Below, piece by piece: positions 61,701-64,000 of a DNA stretch of 64,000 nucleotides. The position numbers were made by a program, and so were the translations under genes. Within the stretch, counting starts at the first letter, position 1; every line of letters begins with the position of its first letter. The notes beneath the pieces were generated by a model. The model was not told the DNA's origin, searched no databases, and was given only the letters and a program-made list of their open reading frames with translations. The DNA comes from Batrachochytrium dendrobatidis JAM81 (taxonomy: Eukaryota > Chytridiomycota > Chytridiomycetes > Rhizophydiales). The stretch spans positions 360,535 to 424,534 of the forward strand of contig NW_006281100.1 of assembly GCF_000203795.2 (NCBI RefSeq), given 5' to 3'.

Positions 61701-63096
61701 CAGCCTGTTTGTCATGATAAATTACAAAATCAAGTAGTTGAAAGTATTTATACCAGAGTACCATACCTCTTGGTAGTCGCTTCAATGCTTAAAAATGCGT
61801 CACAAAGAGCACTGTATAAAACACTGAGATACAAATTAATAATACAAAAATGAATTGCCGTTTAAGAATAATGCTATGAATTGATAGTCAAGAAAAACAC
61901 CGTACTCTTTCTTCTTTTTGATAATACTTTTTTTGGACTCGGTAATATCTGTTTTGTTTTCAAGAAAAGACTCCGAGTTTGAAGACAATCTAAAGTCACC
62001 AATATTAGCTGTGATAACTATGAACAGTAATACACAATAAACTTTACCCGGTCTGATCGGTTTCTTTAACAGGGCTTGAAGGCAGCACTTTTTTATTTGG
62101 TTTAGTTTTGGGTGACAGTTTACAGGATCTTTTTACAGAGGATGGAGTTGTAGATTCATCACTCGACTAATGAGAAAGTATGTCAGCAAAAATAGCTCAT
62201 CAATCATATACAAATGAGTATAACAGCAGCTAGAAACAATGAAACACACGACCTTTACCTGATTTAAAGCATTATCCGATTTTGGTACTTTGGATGGCTT
62301 TATCTAACAGATAGAAATAACAAGTGTTAGCTGGACAGTAGTTGGATTAGCACGGTGCCTTTACCCGATAAATGAAGCATTAATTCACGTTTTTAGACTT
62401 TTGCAATGATTTGTCTTTTTTGGAGCTGCTACTGTCTAAAGGAAAGCCAGCAAATCAATTATTAAAGTTTAAAGTTGAATTTAATAAACGCTCAGATTTC
62501 AAATATTGCAAAGTATCTGATTCATCTTTTATTCTAAGCATTAAACTGCATACAAGGTGAACAACTTACAATTTGGAGATTTTGTTTTAGCGTCGTCAGA
62601 TGTAACGTCAGAATCGGACTGAATTACCTTGCGTTTCGACTTTTTTGTTGGAGCCAAGCTGTCAAGATCACTGTTTGGTTCAAGAGTATCTATTGGACTG
62701 TTGGTCGACTCGCATTCCTGATCGTTCAAAAAAGATGGTTTTGCAGTTGATTTCTCAAGAGTATCCAGTATTTTTGTCTTGAACTTGGTTGGAGACTTTT
62801 TCAAAGTATTGCTTTCAATGTTGGATGAACTATCAGTCTCTTTTGGAAAGAGTGGCAGTTTTGGATGTGCTGAAACGGATGCAGATGTTCCAAAAAATCG
62901 TCTATAAGCAATATAGGTCAGATGAATCAATATAGATTTGATGCCAGCAGAATAAAATATTGATGGATCTAGAATTTCTTAAAATGGAAGCATGCCAAAT
63001 GCTAGTTTCCAGACCAGCATGACAGCCAAAAATACTAAACGATACAGTAGTAACGGACACATACCCAAGCGTCGATTGTTTTTTGTTGACGGACAT
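58751..63096 (-). CDS. LIG1: ATP-dependent DNA ligase I
   Basis: About 21 exons from the ATG at 63096 to the stop at 58751 encode roughly 830 residues. The N-terminal join of exon 1 (63096-63065) and exon 2 (62901-62570) reads QSTLGRFFG, a PCNA-interacting PIP box, followed by a disordered Lys/Ser-rich tail. The DNA-binding domain ([33 protein letters not shown]) precedes the nucleotidyltransferase core: [11 protein letters not shown] is motif I with the adenylated lysine, then [45 protein letters not shown]. The OB-fold end has [14 protein letters not shown]. The enzyme seals Okazaki fragments in the nucleus. Many exons are under 110 nt, unlike most neighbours. It ends in an acidic tail. Confidence 0.92.
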
Positions 63097-63566
63097 TCTA
63101 TCGAGATTGTTGTAATTGCAAAATGAGCGAGTGTCAAGTCGATGAAGCAATATAGTGGATTGAATACTAGAATCACAAGTAAAAAATTGAGTAGATCCGC
63201 AGTAAGACCTGAAGCACACAGATACGAGAGTGGTATCTAGCAAGAGTGGTGAGCGGACTATCAGCGAGAATCCAAATATATTTCCAAGAATTTTGAATAT
63301 TCAAGAGAAAGAATTCTTGAAAAAACATTGATAGAAATACAGGTTTGATGATTGCTTTATGCGACAATCAATATTGGATCCTCAATTTAATAGTCGATAA
63401 CAGCACGTATTGAACCACGAACACATAGCTTGAGCTAGCAGTCGTTTCGTGTAATCGCCAATCTTGAACAAGTCGATGATTAGAAAGTGAGTATACGACA
63501 CGTGATTATGTTCATACATTTCCTGGCTTGAATGTAATGCACTCAGCATTCAGTCGATATACAGCT

Positions 63567-64000
63567 ATGGAGAGTTGAGTAGTGGTCTGGCATGGCTAGC
63601 AGAAACGTCTTTGTTTTTCAAAAAGCATGTGCATGCTGTATTTTATGCTTTGGTGTACTGCGCTTGGCTGGTCAACAAAGCCATCAACTTCTGATGCAGC
63701 AATTGATTTGGAATCTAGCATGTGTAAACCCATGTTTCTATAATGAATTACAAACTAACCGTCTTTTCTGGTTGTATATTTACAGAAAATCTATTTAACC
63801 TCAAGGTACACTTTAGCAGCTGAAGCAGAGTTTTTAATCTTATGCGAACCTTTGAATCTCCATCATTCTAACCCATCTGCAATGAATTATCTGGTCCCAT
63901 TGGAATGTCTAGTTTACAGCAAAACAGCTACAGCGTCAATCCAAGAAAAGCACCAAGGATGAGTCTGATGAAAAGGCAAAGCTTAAAAAGGTACTTTTAA
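63567..64000 (+). CDS. DID2: ESCRT-III protein CHMP1/Did2, 5' part only
   Basis: Three exons are visible: 63567-63573 (7 nt: Met, Glu and one base), 63786-63805 and 63913-63990, with a GTACTTT donor at the window edge. Joined they read MEKNLFNLKFTAKQLQRQSK and continue with a charged KKSTKDESDEKAKLKK, the conserved N-terminus of CHMP1 (human MDDTLFQLKFTAKQLEK). Frame phases agree at every join. CHMP1/Did2 is a late ESCRT-III subunit that recruits Vps4 for filament disassembly at endosomes and in cytokinesis. The rest of the gene lies beyond the window. It is divergent from LIG1 across about 470 bp. Confidence 0.85.

Noticed and set aside
63592..63798. Plus-strand 68-codon frame starting MASRNVFVF
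   Set aside because: It lies within the first intron of the CHMP1/Did2 model, which has strong family support.
1..64000. CRISPR arrays, operons, rRNA or tRNA genes
   Set aside because: No regularly spaced repeats, polycistronic arrangements or recognisable RNA gene structures were seen; the genome is eukaryotic. A tRNA scan could still find one I missed.

Overview
The window looks like nuclear DNA of a zoosporic (chytrid) fungus, plausibly Batrachochytrium or a close relative. It is AT-rich, and nearly every gene is cut by short introns (mostly 60-130 nt, a few of 43-60 and a few of 230-670). Fungal-type genes (a chitin deacetylase with two CBM18 modules, a SWIRM protein of the yeast Fun19 type, an Ett1-like protein, HAP5) sit beside genes kept only in flagellated lineages (B9D2 of the ciliary transition zone, a NEK8-like kinase). 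Genus is inference; there is no rRNA or other marker in the window. All gene models were assembled by hand from splice signals, frame continuity and remembered family motifs; no search was run.

Layout. 1-12 kb: 3'-truncated Ser/Thr-rich protein (-), neurochondrin (-), PEX11 (+), B9D2 (-), tetraspanin (-). 12-14.5 kb: gene-free. 14.5-29 kb: splicing factor SYF1 (+), a broken chitin deacetylase copy (+), a DUF4246 protein (+), an ARL6IP4/SR-25 protein (-), a SWIRM protein (-), an F-box protein (+) and the N-terminal glutamine amidase NTAQ1 (-). 29-41 kb: Hsp110/SSE1 (-), two paralogous seven-helix membrane proteins (-) flanking the Ragulator subunit LAMTOR2 (+), a universal stress protein (+) and an uncharacterised conserved protein (-). 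41-54 kb: a UNC13-like C2/MHD protein (-), an Ett1-like protein (-), the intact chitin deacetylase (+) and an unrecognised coiled-coil protein (-). 54-64 kb: HAP5/NF-YC (+), NEK8-like kinase (-), DNA ligase I in 21 exons (-) and the start of the ESCRT-III gene CHMP1/DID2 (+).

The most unusual part is the repeat content. About eleven copies of one short element family (about 150-840 bp) share terminal inverted repeats resembling CAGTCGTATTCACGTAAAA and are often flanked by TA, which suggests non-autonomous Tc1/mariner/pogo-type elements. They lie in introns (tetraspanin, chitin deacetylase), close to start codons (NEK kinase, universal stress protein) and in clusters around the seven-helix paralogues. 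Two copies form a large near-identical inverted pair at 47.8-49.5 kb. A second unrelated repeat occurs at 3.5-4.0 and 53.7-54.0 kb. Three introns use GC-AG ends.

The genes are mostly unrelated housekeeping functions: splicing (SYF1, SR-25), DNA joining, N-degron processing, TORC1 signalling at the lysosome/vacuole, membrane traffic (UNC13-like, CHMP1), peroxisomes, cilium and cell wall. There is no operon or biosynthetic cluster.
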